Assembly: GCF_016863515.1 (NCBI RefSeq)
Contig: NZ_BOPA01000006.1
Location: 1 to 64,000 of the forward strand
Direction of reading: 5' to 3'
Length of the DNA: 64,000 bases
Source: Micromonospora gifhornensis
Lineage (GTDB): Bacteria; Actinomycetota; Actinomycetes; Mycobacteriales; Micromonosporaceae
The notes beneath the pieces were generated by a model. It was not told the origin of the DNA. It saw only the letters and a list, made by a program, of their open reading frames with translations, and searched no databases. Position numbers and translations under genes: made by a program. Below, piece by piece: positions 49,609-58,149 of this stretch. How positions within the stretch are numbered: position 1 is the first letter of the stretch; each line of letters opens with the position of its first letter.

Positions 49609-50328
49609 TCAGCGGCGCCGGAAGCGGCGGTGCGCCGGGGCGGGCTGGAGTTCTGCCGCCAGCTCGGCCTCCAGCTCCTTGTCCAGCGCGGCGGTGAGTT
49701 CGGCCTCGTTGCTCAGGGCCGCGGCGCGGGGCTGGAGCGGCCGAGGCGTCAGGCTCGGCGGCCGGGTGGCGGGTGGTTCCTCTTCCTCCAACTCGGTGAC
49801 GGACTCGGCGAGTTCGGCCACCGGATCCATCCCGGCCATCGTGTCCCACTCGTCGCGGGGCAGGCCCTGCCAGGCCGGCCTGGCCTCGGCGGGCGCGGCA
49901 GGTTGGAAGACGAACGTGCGGTACGACCAGAAGCGGAACAGCGTCGCCAACACCACACCGCCGGTCTTGGCCACGTTCAGCGCCAACAGGCTGGTCATGC
50001 CCAGCCCGTACTTCGCGGCGGCGAGGACACCGAGTTCGATCAGCAGGCCCGCCCCGTTGAACAGGAAGAAAAGGGCGTATTCCCGCTGCATGGCCGATTT
50101 AGGGCGATCTCGGTACGTCCAGTGCCGATTCATCAGATATGACGTGATTGTCGCCACCACCGTGGCGATCACCGTCGCTTTCAGCTGACCATCGACAAAA
50201 ATCGTCAGGGCGAGGGCGTTGAACACCGCATAATTGATGACGGTGTTGATGCCACCGACCAGGCCGAATTTGAGCGCCTCATGGATGAACTTCTGCCAGC
50301 GCTCAGGCAGCAGACGGACAAGAGGCAT
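49609..50328 (-). CDS. GtrA family membrane protein with acidic tail
   Basis: 239 residues. GtrA domain with four membrane helices (FGLVGGINTVINYAVFNAL, SYLMNRHWTYRD, ALFFLFNGAGLLIELG, FRFWSYRTFVF), then an 85-residue cytoplasmic tail rich in Glu, Ala and Pro. GtrA proteins are thought to move polyprenyl-linked sugars across the membrane. AAGGTG precedes ATG 50328. It lies 63 bp from a second GtrA gene, probably in one operon. Confidence 0.92.
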   Translation of the reverse strand: MPLVRLLPERWQKFIHEALKFGLVGGINTVINYAVFNALALTIFVDGQLKATVIATVVATITSYLMNRHWTYRDRPKSAMQREYALFFLFNGAGLLIELGVLAAAKYGLGMTSLLALNVAKTGGVVLATLFRFWSYRTFVFQPAAPAEARPAWQGLPRDEWDTMAGMDPVAELAESVTELEEEEPPATRPPSLTPRPLQPRAAALSNEAELTAALDKELEAELAAELQPAPAHRRFRRR

Positions 50329-50391
50329 GCGTAACACCTTAGGGCAGTGGGCTCGGGCCGGCAGGCTCCGGCCGTACGGGTGGGCGGGAGG

Positions 50392-50919
50392 TCACGCCCC
50401 GCGGTCCCGGTCAACTTCCGCGGCGACGGGAGTTCCCGTATCCACGAAGACGAACCGTCGGTACGACCAGAATCGGAACAGCGTGCCGAGGCCGGTGCCC
50501 ACGACGAAGCTGGCGATGTTGTCGGCCAGCCGGGTCTGGAAGACCTCCGGCCAGATGCCGCCCAGGCCGTAGCGGCTGATGGCCAGGCAGGCCACCGCGA
50601 TGCCCAGGCCCACCGCGTTGAAGAAGAAGAACAGCGCGTACTCGCGGGCCGGGTGGGAGCGCTGGCGGTGCCGCCACGTCCAGAACCGGTTGCCCAGGAA
50701 CGCGAACGTGGCCGCGATCACCGTGGAGATCGTCTTCGCCGTGATCTGTTCCACCCCGGCAGGGCCGATCAGGTAGTTGAACAGGGCGAAGTCGATGAGA
50801 AAGGCCACTCCGCCCACGGTCGCGAACTTGCTCATCTCGCGCACGAGGTGACCGAAACGGTCGCGCAGGGAGTGGATCAGACCCGATCGGGTCTGCCGGG
50901 AGCCTGGCTCTCCGGTCAT
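50392..50919 (-). CDS. GtrA family membrane protein
   Basis: 175 residues with the same four-helix GtrA pattern (FATVGGVAFLIDFALFNYLIG, FLGNRFWTW, FRFWSYRRFVF). It is paralogous to the downstream gene at 49609. ATG 50919 gives a normal family length. The open frame continues upstream but with poor content. A role in lipid-linked sugar export for wall polysaccharide or glycolipids is inferred. Confidence 0.9.
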   Translation of the reverse strand: MTGEPGSRQTRSGLIHSLRDRFGHLVREMSKFATVGGVAFLIDFALFNYLIGPAGVEQITAKTISTVIAATFAFLGNRFWTWRHRQRSHPAREYALFFFFNAVGLGIAVACLAISRYGLGGIWPEVFQTRLADNIASFVVGTGLGTLFRFWSYRRFVFVDTGTPVAAEVDRDRGA

Positions 50920-51336
50920 CGTGGCGGCCACCGTGCGAGCGTACCGGTTGGTGGCCCCGCAGGCGGGTAGTGACGACCTGCGGTGTCCGGTGGCGCGGCG
51001 GTGCGGACGGGCACGAACGGAGCGTAACCGGACCGATTCAATCCGGAGTCGATTTCCGCTACCTCCCAGCAGGTGCCAAAGCGCCGTCGCCGGGTGGCCT
51101 TGATAGAGGTTCACCGCAAGATTTGCGTGAAACTGCGCGCGAAAGCGGGTAAAGGGCCGTGAAGCGGCAGCGTACCCGTACCTTGTGCAGTTCTTCACAA
51201 CCAGTCCCACTGACTGTGGAGGTCCCTCGGTTTACGCTGAGCGCAATCCCAGGTTTCCACGAAGGCGACGCACAACGCGCGCCGAGACTCGTGCACTCCA
51301 ATAGACCGGTCAGCGTCGACCACAAGGAGAAGTGTC
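50920..51336 (+). promoter_or_regulatory. pckG promoter region with a CRP-like site
   Basis: TTGTGCAGTTCTTCACAA (51183-51200) matches the CRP/Rv3676 pattern TGTGA-N6-TCACA with one change. A -10-like TACGCT lies at 51233-51238, and AAGGAGAAG sits before the pckG ATG. The remainder up to 50920 is the divergent GtrA upstream region, in which I see no gene. Confidence 0.55.
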
Positions 51337-53187
51337 ATGGTTGCTCCGGCCACCGTTCGGGGTATCGATCAGGCCCCGACGTCCCACCCCAAACTGCTCG
51401 CCTGGGTCCGTGAGGTCGCTGAACTGACCACCCCTGACCAGGTGGTCTGGGTTGACGGGTCCGATCAGGAATGGCGTCGCCTCACCGATGAACTGGTCGA
51501 GGCCGGCACCCTCATCCGGCTCAATCCCGAGAAGAAACCGAACTCGTTCTATGCCCGGACCGACCCGACGGACGTCGCCCGGGTCGAGGAGCGGACGTTC
51601 ATCTGCTCCGTGGACGAAGCGGACGCCGGCCCGACCAACAACTGGATGGCGCCGGCCGAGATGAAGCGGACGATGACCGATCTGTACCGCGGTTCGATGC
51701 GCGGTCGGACGATGTACGTCATTCCGTTCGTGATGGGTCCGGTCGAGGCCGAGAAGCCCATGTTCGGTGTCGAGATCACCGACAGCCCGTACGTGGTCGC
51801 CTCCATGCGGATCATGACCCGGATGGGTGCCAAGATCCTGGAGGCGATGGGTGACGACGCGGACTTCGTCCGCGCTCTGCACTCGATCGGTGCCCCGCTG
51901 GCCCCCGGTCAGCAGGACGTGGCCTGGCCGTGCAACGAGACCAAGTACATCTCGCACTTCCCGGAGACCCGGGAGATCTGGTCGTACGGCTCCGGCTATG
52001 GCGGCAACTCACTGCTCGGCAAGAAGTGCTACTCGCTGCGGATCGCCAGCGTGATGGGGCGCGACGAGGGCTGGCTCGCCGAGCACATGCTGATCCTCAA
52101 GATCACCTCGCCGGAGGGCAAGGTCTACCACATCGCCGGTGCGTTCCCGTCGGCCTGCGGCAAGACCAACCTGGCCATGCTGGAGCCGACCATCCCGGGC
52201 TGGAAGGTCGAGACCATCGGCGACGACATCGCCTGGATGCGCTTCGGCCCGGACGGTCGCCTCTACGCGGTCAACCCGGAGTTCGGCCTGTTCGGCGTGG
52301 CACCCGGCACCGACTGGAAGACCAACGCCAACGCCATGCGGACCCTGGACAAGGGCAACTCCATCTTCACAAACGTCGCCCTGACCGACGACGGTGACAT
52401 CTGGTGGGAGGGCATGGGCGAGCCGCCGGCGCACCTGATCGACTGGAAGGGCAACGACTGGACGCCGGAGAGCGACAGCCTCTCCTCGCACGCGAACAGT
52501 CGGTTCTGCACCCCGATCGCCCAGTGCCCGATTCTCGCCGAGGACTACTACGACCCCAACGGCGTGCCGATCGACGCGATCCTGTTCGGCGGCCGGCGGC
52601 GGGACACCGTACCGCTGGTGACCGAGGCCCGGGACTGGGTGCACGGTGTCTACATGGGCGCCACCCTCTCCTCGGAGACCACCGCCGCCGCCTCCGGCGC
52701 GGTCGGTGTGGTCCGCCGTGACCCGATGGCGATGCTGCCGTTCATCGGCTACCACGGTGGCGACTACTTCCGGCACTGGATCGAGATGGGCAAGGGTGCC
52801 AACGGCGACGAGTCGAAGCTGCCCAAGGTCTACTACGTCAACTGGTTCCGCAAGGACCCGGAGGGCAACTTCCTGTGGCCCGGATTCGGGGAGAACTCCC
52901 GGGTGCTCAAGTGGGTCATCGAGCGGATCGAGGGTCGGGCGGAGGCCGTCGAGACGCCGATCGGCATGGTCCCGACGCTGGACTCCCTCGACGTCGAGGG
53001 CCTGGACATGACCCCGGAGGACGTCCGGATCGCGCTCAAGGTCGACCCGGACGAGTGGCGCAACGAGCTGCCGATGGTCACCGAGTGGTTCGAGAAGTTC
53101 GGTGACAAGCTGCCCGGTGTGCTCTGGGCCGAGCTGGACGCCCTGCGGGCACGACTCGACGCGGAACAGTCGCCGCGCGGGGTGTGA
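51337..53187 (+). CDS. pckG: Phosphoenolpyruvate carboxykinase (GTP)
   Basis: 616 residues, the GTP-dependent type. The P-loop [13 protein letters not shown] is near residue 270, the metal Asp in GDDIAWM, and the active-site [12 protein letters not shown] and [10 protein letters not shown] follow. It converts oxaloacetate to phosphoenolpyruvate and starts gluconeogenesis from acids, including succinyl-CoA made from propionate. The ATG has AAGGAGAAG. The possible CRP site upstream would link it to carbon status. The next gene starts at its stop codon. Confidence 0.97.
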   Translation: MVAPATVRGIDQAPTSHPKLLAWVREVAELTTPDQVVWVDGSDQEWRRLTDELVEAGTLIRLNPEKKPNSFYARTDPTDVARVEERTFICSVDEADAGPTNNWMAPAEMKRTMTDLYRGSMRGRTMYVIPFVMGPVEAEKPMFGVEITDSPYVVASMRIMTRMGAKILEAMGDDADFVRALHSIGAPLAPGQQDVAWPCNETKYISHFPETREIWSYGSGYGGNSLLGKKCYSLRIASVMGRDEGWLAEHMLILKITSPEGKVYHIAGAFPSACGKTNLAMLEPTIPGWKVETIGDDIAWMRFGPDGRLYAVNPEFGLFGVAPGTDWKTNANAMRTLDKGNSIFTNVALTDDGDIWWEGMGEPPAHLIDWKGNDWTPESDSLSSHANSRFCTPIAQCPILAEDYYDPNGVPIDAILFGGRRRDTVPLVTEARDWVHGVYMGATLSSETTAAASGAVGVVRRDPMAMLPFIGYHGGDYFRHWIEMGKGANGDESKLPKVYYVNWFRKDPEGNFLWPGFGENSRVLKWVIERIEGRAEAVETPIGMVPTLDSLDVEGLDMTPEDVRIALKVDPDEWRNELPMVTEWFEKFGDKLPGVLWAELDALRARLDAEQSPRGV

Positions 53188-54071
53188 TCGAGGCGGGATC
53201 CGAGGCATCATCGGATCCCATGAGGACGGCCGCCGAGACCGAGGTCCGGCGGCCGTCCGCCGTCCGGGCCATGACCGTGCTGCTCGCCGTGACCGCCGCG
53301 GCCACCGTCGTGGTCGAGGTGCTCAACTGGTGGTACGCCCCGGAGCAGGGCTTCGGGCTGGCGGTACGCACCGGCTGGGCGATGTTGCGGTCGATCGGCT
53401 TCCTGCTGCTGATCGGTCACGTACGACGAGGGCGTACGGTGGCCCGCCCGCTCGGCCTGATCCTCGCCGTCACGACCGTCTTCGCGGTCGGGCGGCTGAT
53501 CGTGCCCCGGCACGGCGTGCCACCGCTGCCCGGTCTGCTCGGGTTCGCCCTGCTCACCGCGTTGTGTGTCGCCGTGGTCTGGCTGCTGTACCGCTCCCCG
53601 GCCATCGCCGGCCATCTGGTGCGGCACCGGCCCCGCCTGGTCATCGAGCGCTCCGGCATCTTCTGGCGGGAAACGCCCCCACGCCGACCGGAGGCCAACG
53701 CCTGGCTGCTGACCAGCCGGGTCGCCGCGTTCACCTACAGCCCGCTGATGCTCGTACCGGCGCTGGTGGCCGTCGCGGAGATCCTCGACGGCCGGCCGTT
53801 CGCACTGCCCGCGGTGCTGTTCTGGTTGGCGGCGGGGATCGCGACCAGCTACCTGGTGCTGTTCTGCACCGCGTTCCTGATGCGTGGCAAGCGCTGGGCG
53901 GGCATCCTGCTCGTGGTGATCACCGTGATCGTGCTCGCGGTGGACCTTCCGCTGTGCTGGTGGTTACTCGGTGTGGATGGCCTGATCCGCGACGGCACGC
54001 CACTCGTCGCCGCGGCGTTCCTCGCCCTCTATGGCGTACGCCGTGCTTCCACCGCCGCGCCCGCGTCCTGA
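53184..54071 (+). CDS. Integral membrane protein of unknown function
   Basis: 295 residues with seven or eight hydrophobic helices and no recognised family. GTG 53184 overlaps the pckG stop codon (GTGTGA), which would allow coupled translation. The alternative ATG 53220 sits directly after a hairpin (53195-53219) and would give 283 residues. The choice is unresolved. No neighbour points to a role. Confidence 0.75.
   Translation: MIEAGSEASSDPMRTAAETEVRRPSAVRAMTVLLAVTAAATVVVEVLNWWYAPEQGFGLAVRTGWAMLRSIGFLLLIGHVRRGRTVARPLGLILAVTTVFAVGRLIVPRHGVPPLPGLLGFALLTALCVAVVWLLYRSPAIAGHLVRHRPRLVIERSGIFWRETPPRRPEANAWLLTSRVAAFTYSPLMLVPALVAVAEILDGRPFALPAVLFWLAAGIATSYLVLFCTAFLMRGKRWAGILLVVITVIVLAVDLPLCWWLLGVDGLIRDGTPLVAAAFLALYGVRRASTAAPAS
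53195..53219 (+). terminator. Hairpin at the end of pckG
   Basis: GGGATCCGA and TCGGATCCC pair perfectly (9 bp) around a 7-base loop, 7 nt past the pckG stop and ending at the base before ATG 53220. It may end pckG transcription or control translation of the next gene. Confidence 0.5.
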
Positions 54072-54161
54072 GCTGGGGCGATTCGACCGGGTCTCGGCCG
54101 CTCGGTGCGGTATCTGCCACCGGCACGCTCTCCTGCGCGCGGGCTCGCTACTCTGCAAGTG

Positions 54162-54932
54162 ATGACTCTGCGGAAACTTCTCTACTCCGTCTACGAGCGG
54201 CGGCTGACGGCCAAGCTCGCGGGCCGTCCGGTGCCCCGCCACGTGGGCGTGATGTGCGACGGTAACCGCAGGTGGGCCCGGGAGATGGGCTTCGTCGACC
54301 CGAACGACGGGCACCGGATGGGTGCCGAACGGATCAAGGAGCTGCTGCGGTGGTGTGACGCGGCCGGGGTGGGGCACGTGACGCTCTGGCTGCTCTCCAC
54401 CGACAATCTCTCCCGCCCCGCGACGGAACTGGACCCGCTGCTCCAGATCATCGAAGATCTGACCACCGAGCTGGCCGAGGCGGGCAACCCCTGGCGACTG
54501 CGGATGGTGGGCGCGCTCGACGTGCTGCCGGCCCACCACGCCGCCGCGCTCAAGGCCGCCGAGGAGCGGACCCGGGACCGCAGCGGCGGCGCTCAGGTCA
54601 ACATCGCCGTCGGGTACGGCGGCCGCCGGGAGATCGCCGACGCGGTCCGCTCGCTGCTGCTGGAGCACGCGGCCAACGGCGGCACGCTTGAGGAACTGGC
54701 CGGTTCCCTCGACGTCGACGACATCTCGGAGCACCTCTACACCCGCGGCCTGCCGGACCCGGATCTGATCATCCGGACCAGCGGGGAGCAGCGGCTGTCC
54801 GGCTTCATGCTCTGGCAGTCGGCACACTCGGAGTTCTACTTCTGCGAACTCAACTGGCCGGACTTCCGCCGGGTCGACTTCCTCCGCGCACTGCGCTCGT
54901 ACGCCACCCGTCAGCGCCGCTTCGGGGCCTGA
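54162..54932 (+). CDS. Short-chain cis-prenyltransferase (Rv1086-like isoprenyl transferase)
   Basis: 256 residues of the undecaprenyl-diphosphate synthase fold. The catalytic Asp is in GVMCDGNRRWAR near residue 31. GYGGRREIADA and PDLIIRTSGEQRLSGFMLWQ carry the other active-site residues. The pattern MCDGNRRWAR plus LLSTDNL matches the mycobacterial (2Z,6E)-farnesyl diphosphate synthase Rv1086, which primes polyprenyl phosphate synthesis, rather than long-chain UppS. TACTCT ends 8 nt before ATG 54162 (leaderless candidate). The upstream in-frame codons are rejected. Confidence 0.92.
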   Translation: MTLRKLLYSVYERRLTAKLAGRPVPRHVGVMCDGNRRWAREMGFVDPNDGHRMGAERIKELLRWCDAAGVGHVTLWLLSTDNLSRPATELDPLLQIIEDLTTELAEAGNPWRLRMVGALDVLPAHHAAALKAAEERTRDRSGGAQVNIAVGYGGRREIADAVRSLLLEHAANGGTLEELAGSLDVDDISEHLYTRGLPDPDLIIRTSGEQRLSGFMLWQSAHSEFYFCELNWPDFRRVDFLRALRSYATRQRRFGA

Positions 54933-54956
54933 CCAGGTCGGCCGTTCTTCCGGCCG

Positions 54957-55781
54957 TCAGGTCAGGTGATGGGTGGCCTCGGTGAGGAAGTCGCCCAGGG
55001 CGGCCGGTGAGTCGATGGTCAGGTCGGCGGCCTCGGCGACCTCGGCACCGGTCTCCGGGTTGGCGACAGCGACGCAGACTCCCATGAAGTCGGCATCGGC
55101 GGCGGCGCGGGCCCGCAGCGCGGCGAACGCCTTGATGTCGGAGACGTCGTCGCCGAAGTACCAGGCGCCCCCCGCGTCCTGCACCAGCTCGTCGATGACC
55201 ATGCCCTTGTCGCGGTCGACCGGCGGCTTGATCTCCAGCACCATCCGGCCGATCTGCACCCGCAGCCCGAGGCGTTCGGCCTGGGCCCGGCCCCACTGCT
55301 CGACCGTCTCCGCCAGCTGCGGGGCGGTACGCCAGTGCAGAGCCACCGACAGCCGCTTGTACTCCACCAGGGCCTGCGCCGGAAGCTCGGCGCGGGCCAG
55401 GTCGGCCAGCTCGCTCATGGTGGGCACGAAGGGCAGGGCGGCCGGCTCGGTGACCGTCTCGCCGCCGGAGTGGCTGTGCTCCAAGCCGTACAGGCCGTAG
55501 AGGTCCACGCCGCTCAGCCCGTCGAAGTGCTCCCGCAGGAACTCGACGGGCCGGGCGGAGACGATCGCGATCCGCCGTACCACCGGGGCCAGCGCCTCGA
55601 TAGCGGCCAGCACCTTCGGCGCGGGCTGCACCTTTGTCGGGTCGTCGGCGACGGGCGCGAGTGTGCCGTCGAAGTCGAAGAAGAGCACGGTCTCGCCGGC
55701 CCGGTCGGCGGTGATTCGCCAGGCCTGGTCGGCATTCAAAGGGATCTTCGGCGGTTGGTCGCCCAGATTCAACGGTGGCAC
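54957..55781 (-). CDS. otsB: Trehalose-phosphatase
   Basis: 274 residues of the HAD fold: nucleophile motif FFDFDGTLAPV (about 31-41), SARP, the Lys of EIKPPVDRDKG, and the final GDDVSDIKAF. It removes phosphate from trehalose-6-phosphate. GTG 55781 is chosen because TACGCT ends 8 nt upstream. A TTG at 55814 would be longer. No trehalose-6-phosphate synthase gene is adjacent. Confidence 0.93.
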   Translation of the reverse strand: MPPLNLGDQPPKIPLNADQAWRITADRAGETVLFFDFDGTLAPVADDPTKVQPAPKVLAAIEALAPVVRRIAIVSARPVEFLREHFDGLSGVDLYGLYGLEHSHSGGETVTEPAALPFVPTMSELADLARAELPAQALVEYKRLSVALHWRTAPQLAETVEQWGRAQAERLGLRVQIGRMVLEIKPPVDRDKGMVIDELVQDAGGAWYFGDDVSDIKAFAALRARAAADADFMGVCVAVANPETGAEVAEAADLTIDSPAALGDFLTEATHHLT

Positions 55782-55848
55782 GCGCCACAGCGTACCCCGG
55801 CTTTTGGCGATCAATCCTGGCCCGAGTCGGCTCGTTCGGCCCTTGCGC

Positions 55849-56202
55849 TCAGCGTTCGGCGGCTCCCCGTCCTCGGCGACCGAACGGCAATACGGCCGCT
55901 TCCTGACCGTGACTGAGCAGGTAGCCCTCCACGAATCCGGCGTTGCGGTCGCCGGTGTGCGCCTCGATCTCCCGAAGTCGCTCGACCAGGAACTCGGTGA
56001 GCGCGGTGACCCGGTCGTTGAGCCGCTCGTGCAGCTCAGCGATCACGGCCAGGACGATCGCGGTGCTCGCGGCGACGAGCGCGACGAGGTTGACGAGCAG
56101 CGGAAGCTGCCCGCCGTCGAGGGCCAGGGTCACCGCGTTGCCGGTGACGCAGAGTGTCACCGAGACTGTTGCGACCACGACTGCCGACCATTTCAGGGTC
56201 AT
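55849..56202 (-). CDS. Small membrane protein with two helices
   Basis: 117 residues with two N-terminal membrane helices (about 5-27 and 33-55), then a charged helical stretch (ELHERLNDRVTALTEFLVERL). No known family. AAGGAGGG before ATG 56202 is a clear ribosome site. The 160 bp upstream of it, to the XRE gene, holds no supported gene. Confidence 0.78.
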   Translation of the reverse strand: MTLKWSAVVVATVSVTLCVTGNAVTLALDGGQLPLLVNLVALVAASTAIVLAVIAELHERLNDRVTALTEFLVERLREIEAHTGDRNAGFVEGYLLSHGQEAAVLPFGRRGRGAAER

Positions 56203-56362
56203 GTAAAGACCCTCCTTCTGTCCCGCAGGGCTGGGTTCGGCCTTGTCCCGTCCCCCCGCCGACGACGAGCCCAAGCAGTACAGATACGGACGCTAGCGTG
56301 CCCGATCCCGCCCCGAAGCGAAACGAATGAGGCTGACCTGCTGTTCTTTCGCCATCTGAGAA

Positions 56363-56806
56363 CTAGCTGGCCGCTTCCCCTCGCTTTCGGACACCGGTCG
56401 GAAGGGTCGGCCGGTATGCGAGGTAACGAATGGTTTCTCTGATGTGGAACTTCTCCGCGTCCGACACGTCGGGGTCGACCAGGCGTCGGAGCAGCGCCTC
56501 CACGTCGGGGTCCATCGGCGGGGGCGTCGAGGTGGACCGGTGTCGGGAGGAGGTCCGATCCCAGCCGAGTGCCGCGAAGGCCGGCGTCGGGTCGAGGCCG
56601 AGACCTTCGCAGAACGCCACCACCCGCTCGGCCTCCGGATCGCTGGCCCAGTCGCCGCGTACCCAGCGGTTGATCGTCTGCCGTGAGACGCCGGTGCGCC
56701 GGGAGACCTCGGTGCCGCTCCATGCCCTTGTGGCACGGGCCTCGTCGAGGGCCCGTCGGACGAAGGTGGCGAAGGCGATCTTCCGTGCATTGGCGGTCTC
56801 GGTCAC
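56363..56806 (-). CDS. XRE-like helix-turn-helix regulator
   Basis: 147 residues. The helix-turn-helix is WSGTEVSRRTGVSRQTINRW near residues 25-45. The C-terminal part is helical, ending IRETIRYLAYRP. GTG 56806 is supported by TACGGT ending 7 nt upstream (leaderless). The longer open frame covers the promoter. It is divergent from a pair of small genes, and GTCAC palindromes lie at its start and upstream, so it probably regulates itself and them. Confidence 0.87.
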   Translation of the reverse strand: MTETANARKIAFATFVRRALDEARATRAWSGTEVSRRTGVSRQTINRWVRGDWASDPEAERVVAFCEGLGLDPTPAFAALGWDRTSSRHRSTSTPPPMDPDVEALLRRLVDPDVSDAEKFHIRETIRYLAYRPTLPTGVRKRGEAAS

Positions 56807-57048
56807 CTCGTGACCGTACGACCGTTGGACCTGAGTAGGCGTCCTCGGCACGCCTTTGTCACGCTTACGTGACGCCGACGCTGACTGGTCAATCAGGGTT
56901 CCGACATTCTTCCTGAGGGGTGTCACCTGGGCAGGATAGATGTCCGTAGGTGCGGGGGCAAACGCACGAAAAGCTGATACTGTCACGCCCATGGGACAAC
57001 CTACGGTGTGTCACGTGCCTGAGACGATAAGTGCTCACCTGCGTCACG
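56801..57048. promoter_or_regulatory. Cluster of GTCAC/GTGAC sites in the XRE divergent region
   Basis: Palindromes GGTCACCTCGTGACC (56801-56815, across the XRE start) and GTCACGCTTACGTGAC (56858-56873), plus further GTCAC sites at 56922, 56982, 57010 (GTCACGTG) and 57043. The spacing is irregular. They probably bind the XRE protein encoded alongside. Confidence 0.6.
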
Positions 57049-57070
57049 CGCCCGGTGCACGGGAGGTGCG

Positions 57071-57415
57071 GTGACCGAACTCGCAACCCGTGCGCAGGCC
57101 TTCGGCCTGATCGCGGAGGGTGTCGCCGCAGGGCTCAGCGCGCCCTGGCGTCTTTACCTGGCCCGGGGCTGTCGCTACCTCTCGCTCAGTGTCGGCGACC
57201 GGACCGAGTGGAACGCCTGGCGAACTCACCTCGGCTGCCCGGAACTGAGCGTCCGGGTCTATGACGCCGGCGGCGAGATCCGCCGGTCGTCGGTGGCCGA
57301 AGTGGTCCTGGACGGCTGCCGGATCAGCGTCGAGCTGGTCGAGGAGGTCGGCACCGACGACCTCGACCGCCTGCTGGTGACCGACCCGACCACCGTCGAG
57401 CCGGAGGAACGATGA
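57071..57415 (+). CDS. Hypothetical protein in an XRE-linked operon
   Basis: 114 residues, mixed alpha/beta, with no signal or membrane segment and no recognised family. GGGAGGTGCG precedes the GTG start. It is divergent from the XRE regulator. The stop codon overlaps the ATG of an 11-codon micro-ORF (ATGA), which in turn overlaps the next gene. Confidence 0.78.
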   Translation: MTELATRAQAFGLIAEGVAAGLSAPWRLYLARGCRYLSLSVGDRTEWNAWRTHLGCPELSVRVYDAGGEIRRSSVAEVVLDGCRISVELVEEVGTDDLDRLLVTDPTTVEPEER

Positions 57416-57447
57416 GCAACGTGCGAGGCACCGGAGCGGCCGGATGA
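57412..57447 (+). CDS. 11-residue micro-ORF between coupled genes
   Basis: ATG at 57412 overlaps the previous stop (ATGA), and its TGA at 57445-57447 overlaps the ATG of the next gene (ATGA). It encodes MSNVRGTGAAG. Like the micro-ORF at 22415, it links two genes by ATGA overlaps at both ends. It may pass ribosomes along rather than make a working peptide. Confidence 0.35.
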   Translation: MSNVRGTGAAG

Positions 57448-57782
57448 GTCCCTTCCTCGCGATCTTCCTGGTGCTCGTGCTCGCTGCGACGAGCTACGCG
57501 GCCGGACGGCTGCACGGGCAGCTCAGCTACCGGATCGGCTACCGCTTCGGATATCGGCAGGGCTACTTCGACGGTGACCGCGGCGCCTGGAACCGCCGAC
57601 GACGCGACGCCCAGGCCGCGATCGCCACCGCCCTGGCGGTCACCACCACACCGGCAAACGCCCGGGTGCCGGCCGCCGTGGCTCAGCCCGGCACCACGTA
57701 CACCGGATCGTCGTTCACGACGCCGACCGCCTCGGTAACCGGGCGGCACCCGACCGGCACCCTCGTGCGACGAACCGGCTGA
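57444..57782 (+). CDS. Small membrane protein
   Basis: 112 residues with one N-terminal membrane helix (FLAIFLVLVLAATSYAAG), a Tyr/Gly/Arg-rich stretch (SYRIGYRFGYRQGYFDGDRG) and a Thr/Pro-rich tail. Function unknown. Cotranscribed with the gene at 57071. Confidence 0.75.
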   Translation: MSPFLAIFLVLVLAATSYAAGRLHGQLSYRIGYRFGYRQGYFDGDRGAWNRRRRDAQAAIATALAVTTTPANARVPAAVAQPGTTYTGSSFTTPTASVTGRHPTGTLVRRTG

Positions 57783-57790
57783 GACCGGTC

Positions 57791-57810
57791 GACGGGCTCG
57801 CGGGCCCGTC
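57791..57810 (+). terminator. Hairpin after the XRE-linked operon
   Basis: GACGGGC and GCCCGTC pair around a 6-base loop, 8 nt after the stop codon at 57782. The stem is short (7 bp). Confidence 0.5.
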
Positions 57811-58149
57811 CAGAAACGCGGCGTACCGCTCGATCGGGCGTGTGCCGCGCGGGATCACGGCCAGACCGGTGGCGGTGGTCCCACCGGCCGGGGTGCGCGC
57901 AGGGGGCATGCATCCCGGCCGGTTCACCCCGCCCGGCCCAGGCTCGTCACCGGTGGGACGTTCTGAATCATGCTCTAGCCGGGACGGTTGCGGGGAGCTA
58001 GCGTCTAGGCATGGCGCGGGATTGTCCCGAGCCAGCCGGCCCGCCCGGCCTGCGACCTCGCGCACGGGGCCCGCATCCGCCCCGTGTCCGTCGGGCACCG
58101 GAGGAGGCGGACCGCGGGTGGCCGGGTGCCCATCCGCCGGAGCAGGCCT
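57811..58149 (+). promoter_or_regulatory. phoH upstream region
   Basis: No gene is supported. A -10-like TAGCGT at 57999-58004 ends 7 nt before an ATG at 58011 that lies in a different frame from phoH. If transcription starts there, phoH has a leader of about 140 nt or a short overlapping upstream ORF. Confidence 0.45.
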
